Shown: in pieces, positions 14,763-15,646 of the stretch
Layout: every line of letters begins with the position of its first letter
Numbering within the stretch: position 1 is the stretch's first letter
NCBI GenBank assembly: GCA_031255055.1
Contig: JAIRTG010000101.1
Coordinates: 1-15,646, forward strand
Length of the DNA: 15,646 nt
Direction of reading: 5' to 3'
DNA from: Prevotellaceae bacterium
GTDB taxonomy: Bacteria; Bacteroidota; Bacteroidia; Bacteroidales; Paludibacteraceae
Translations under genes and position numbers: made by a program
Notes under the pieces: generated by a model
Database searches by the model: none
What the model was told of the DNA's origin: nothing
What the model saw: only the letters and a program-made list of their open reading frames with translations

Positions 14763-14868
14763 AAGAGAATTAGGGGGGGAAGTCTCCCCCTCGCTTCAGC
14801 CGCCTACGGCGTCTTCCGCTACCCCCTCTGCGGGGCTCTGCCCCGCAACGCCCCGAAAGACAGTGATT
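14763..14868 (-). repeat. GC-rich hairpin repeat element, copy 2 (inverted)
   Basis: Reverse complement of copy 1 at 6367-6478, almost identical except for a 10-nt core and a few bases. Hairpins: TGCGGGGC-TCT-GCCCCGCA (14829-14847), CGCC-TAC-GGCG in the core near 14801-14811 and GGGGG-AAGTCT-CCCCC near 14775-14790. Non-coding. Confidence 0.85.
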
Positions 14869-14919
14869 AAATAGTGATTAGTGATTAGTGATTAGTGTTT
14901 AACGATTAATGATTAATCA
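14859..14919. repeat. AT-rich GTGATTA tandem array next to the hairpin repeat
   Basis: Repeats of GTGATTA/GTGATTAGTGATTA followed by TTTAACGATTAATGATTAATC. The same words surround copy 1 (6128-6143, 6287-6373), so the array travels with or is a target of the GC-rich element. Confidence 0.75.
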
Positions 14920-15054
14920 TAGCGAATCTGCACTAAACACTTTCATATAACTACCCTGTAACTATCTGCTATGAATAGTATTTGTAAGGCTGCGCCGAAA
15001 GTGATTCCTTTTTTGCACTTGACAAAATATAGAGAGGGACTAATCACTCATCTA
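14920..15054. other. Intergenic stretch without recognised features
   Basis: AT-rich, with no open frame of useful length, no hairpin with T-run and no promoter match that I could support. It separates the hairpin-repeat cluster from the palindromic elements downstream. Confidence 0.5.
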
Positions 15055-15207
15055 CCCCCCGCTCGCGCAGGCTTGTAGCCTCTTGTTGACGCGGACTTGC
15101 CCTCCGTGTCTTGGTCGGAACGAGCAAAAAACTTCTTTGAATAGTTTGAGTGATTGATTGCTTTTCAAGCAAGGCACGGATGGATATCCGCGCCAGCGGG
15201 GGGATTT
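15055..15207. repeat. Palindromic repeat element I (MITE- or REP-like)
   Basis: The ends are inverted: CCCCCCGCTCGCGC (15055-15068) against GCGCCAGCGGGGGG (15190-15203), 13 of 14 paired. Inside, 15089-15125 (GCGGACTTGCCCTCCGTGTC and on) is again an imperfect inverse of 15160-15193, so most of the element folds back on itself. No transposase gene. Short frames across it look like translations of a repeat and are not proposed as genes. Confidence 0.65.
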
Positions 15208-15222
15208 GCTCTCAAAAATTTG

Positions 15223-15230
15223 TACCTTTG
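15223..15230 (+). promoter_or_regulatory. Possible promoter -7 box upstream of palindromic element II
   Basis: TACCTTTG matches TAnnTTTG exactly. No -33 TTG at 19-21 nt. Transcription from here would run through the palindrome at 15252-15423 and then the gene at 15459, giving a leader of about 220 nt. Confidence 0.45.
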
Positions 15231-15251
15231 ACATCCGGAACAACGATTTAG

Positions 15252-15423
15252 TTTTAGAACTCGTCTTGACTTTTTTGATTGGAGCGAAAAATAGGAGCTT
15301 TTTGTTCTGTTTAAAGGCTTTTTTGCATTGCATAACAGAGTTACGGAGTTAGAAAAAGACAAAAAAGAGGACAAAAAGAACATTTTGCAGCCAATTGAAA
15401 AAAATCAAGACGAGAGTTCTACA
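15252..15423. repeat. Palindromic repeat element II with about 31-bp imperfect terminal inverted repeats
   Basis: The left arm (15252-15282, containing AGAACTCGTCTTGAC and TTTTTTGATTGG) is complementary to the right arm (15391-15423, containing CCAATTGAAAAAAATC and AAGACGAGAGTTCT), apart from a few mismatches and a 2-nt gap. Weaker complementarity continues inward. At 172 bp with no gene, it fits a MITE-like element or a long RNA hairpin. Confidence 0.7.
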
Positions 15424-15458
15424 TTAAAATGTTGGATAAATTTTATAAACAAAAGAAA

Positions 15459-15646
15459 ATGAAAAAGATATTATTTATTATTATTTTTATCCTGTGCGTA
15501 ACCGCGAGTTATTCTCAAGTCAGTATAACAAGCTACGGTACTATGGCTTTAGGAATTAATACCAGTAAAGAAAAAATGATCACAGGTGAACTTAAAACTT
15601 ATTTTTCAAGGGATATTGATTTTACGGTATTTGAACTATCAGGACT
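15459..15646 (+). CDS. Exported protein of unknown function, partial (runs off the window)
   Basis: 62 residues are visible. The ATG at 15459 is chosen because a signal peptide starts there: MKK, a strongly hydrophobic Ile/Leu/Phe stretch, and a likely cleavage after ASYSQ-type residues near 18-20. The in-frame ATG at 15429 would add ten hydrophilic residues before it. The mature start (VSITSYGTMALGIN ... GELKTYFSRDID) looks like the first strands of an outer-membrane or secreted Bacteroidetes protein, perhaps a small beta-barrel; I do not recognise it with certainty. It follows palindromic element II by 36 bp. Confidence 0.7.
   Translation, partial: MKKILFIIIFILCVTASYSQVSITSYGTMALGINTSKEKMITGELKTYFSRDIDFTVFELSG

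Noticed and set aside
14659..14874. Plus-strand frame of 71 codons after the nitroreductase
   Set aside because: It reads through the terminator and the GC-rich hairpin repeat; no support as a gene.
15052..15383. Two overlapping minus-strand frames of 93 and 72 codons
   Set aside because: They run across the palindromic elements, carry no signal or family motif, and look like translated repeat DNA.

Overview
The window reads as a piece of a Bacteroidales (phylum Bacteroidota) chromosome. Three things point there: a secreted giant protein ending in a type IX secretion (T9SS) sorting domain, promoters of the Bacteroidetes type (TAnnTTTG at -7, in one case with TTG 20 nt upstream), and secreted FKBP-type isomerases of the kind these bacteria carry in several copies. 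No tRNA, rRNA, CRISPR array or complete transposase gene was seen.

Layout. (1) 76-6144 (+) encodes a 2022-residue secreted repeat protein. It consists of three successive super-modules, each an array of GLUG-like repeats followed by InlB/Listeria-Bacteroides-type B-repeats, and it ends in a T9SS sorting domain. (2) 6145-6485 is non-coding: a terminator, AT-rich GTGATTA repeats and a GC-rich hairpin repeat. (3) 8650-6486 (-) is a tight three-gene operon of envelope FKBP-family proteins: one canonical enzyme, one with only the FKBP N-terminal domain, and one whose catalytic domain has lost key active-site residues. (4) 8958-10376 (+) is ahcY, divergent from that operon. (5) 10417-12021 is an AT-rich module bounded by 27-bp direct repeats. 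It holds a D12-class DNA adenine methylase split by a frameshift at a run of nine A, a small unknown gene, and its own good promoter. (6) 13854-12025 (-) is a probable operon of a ZIP zinc transporter and a stand-alone MetH activation-domain protein. (7) 13970-14662 (+) is a lipoprotein of the SagB/nitroreductase family, divergent from the transporter. (8) 14663-15458 is non-coding and full of repeats: a terminator, a second inverted copy of the GC-rich hairpin repeat, and two palindromic MITE-like elements. (9) From 15459 an exported protein begins and runs off the window.

Functional links. ahcY (removes S-adenosylhomocysteine), the MetH activation protein (keeps B12-dependent methionine synthase active) and a zinc importer (MetH needs zinc) fit a methionine/SAM-cycle neighbourhood, with the methylase module apparently inserted between the first two. 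The FKBP operon would serve folding of exported proteins. The two inverted GC-rich repeats (6367-6478 and 14763-14868) bracket everything from the FKBP operon to the nitroreductase, about 8.3 kb, and could allow its inversion.

Most worth a second look: the GC-rich repeat pair, whose variable 10-nt core shows compensatory changes that keep a stem; the poly-A frameshift in the methylase; the direct-repeat-bounded methylase module; the long palindromic element with a promoter just upstream of the last gene; and the domain-split FKBP operon. All family names rest on reading motifs by eye; no database search was run.
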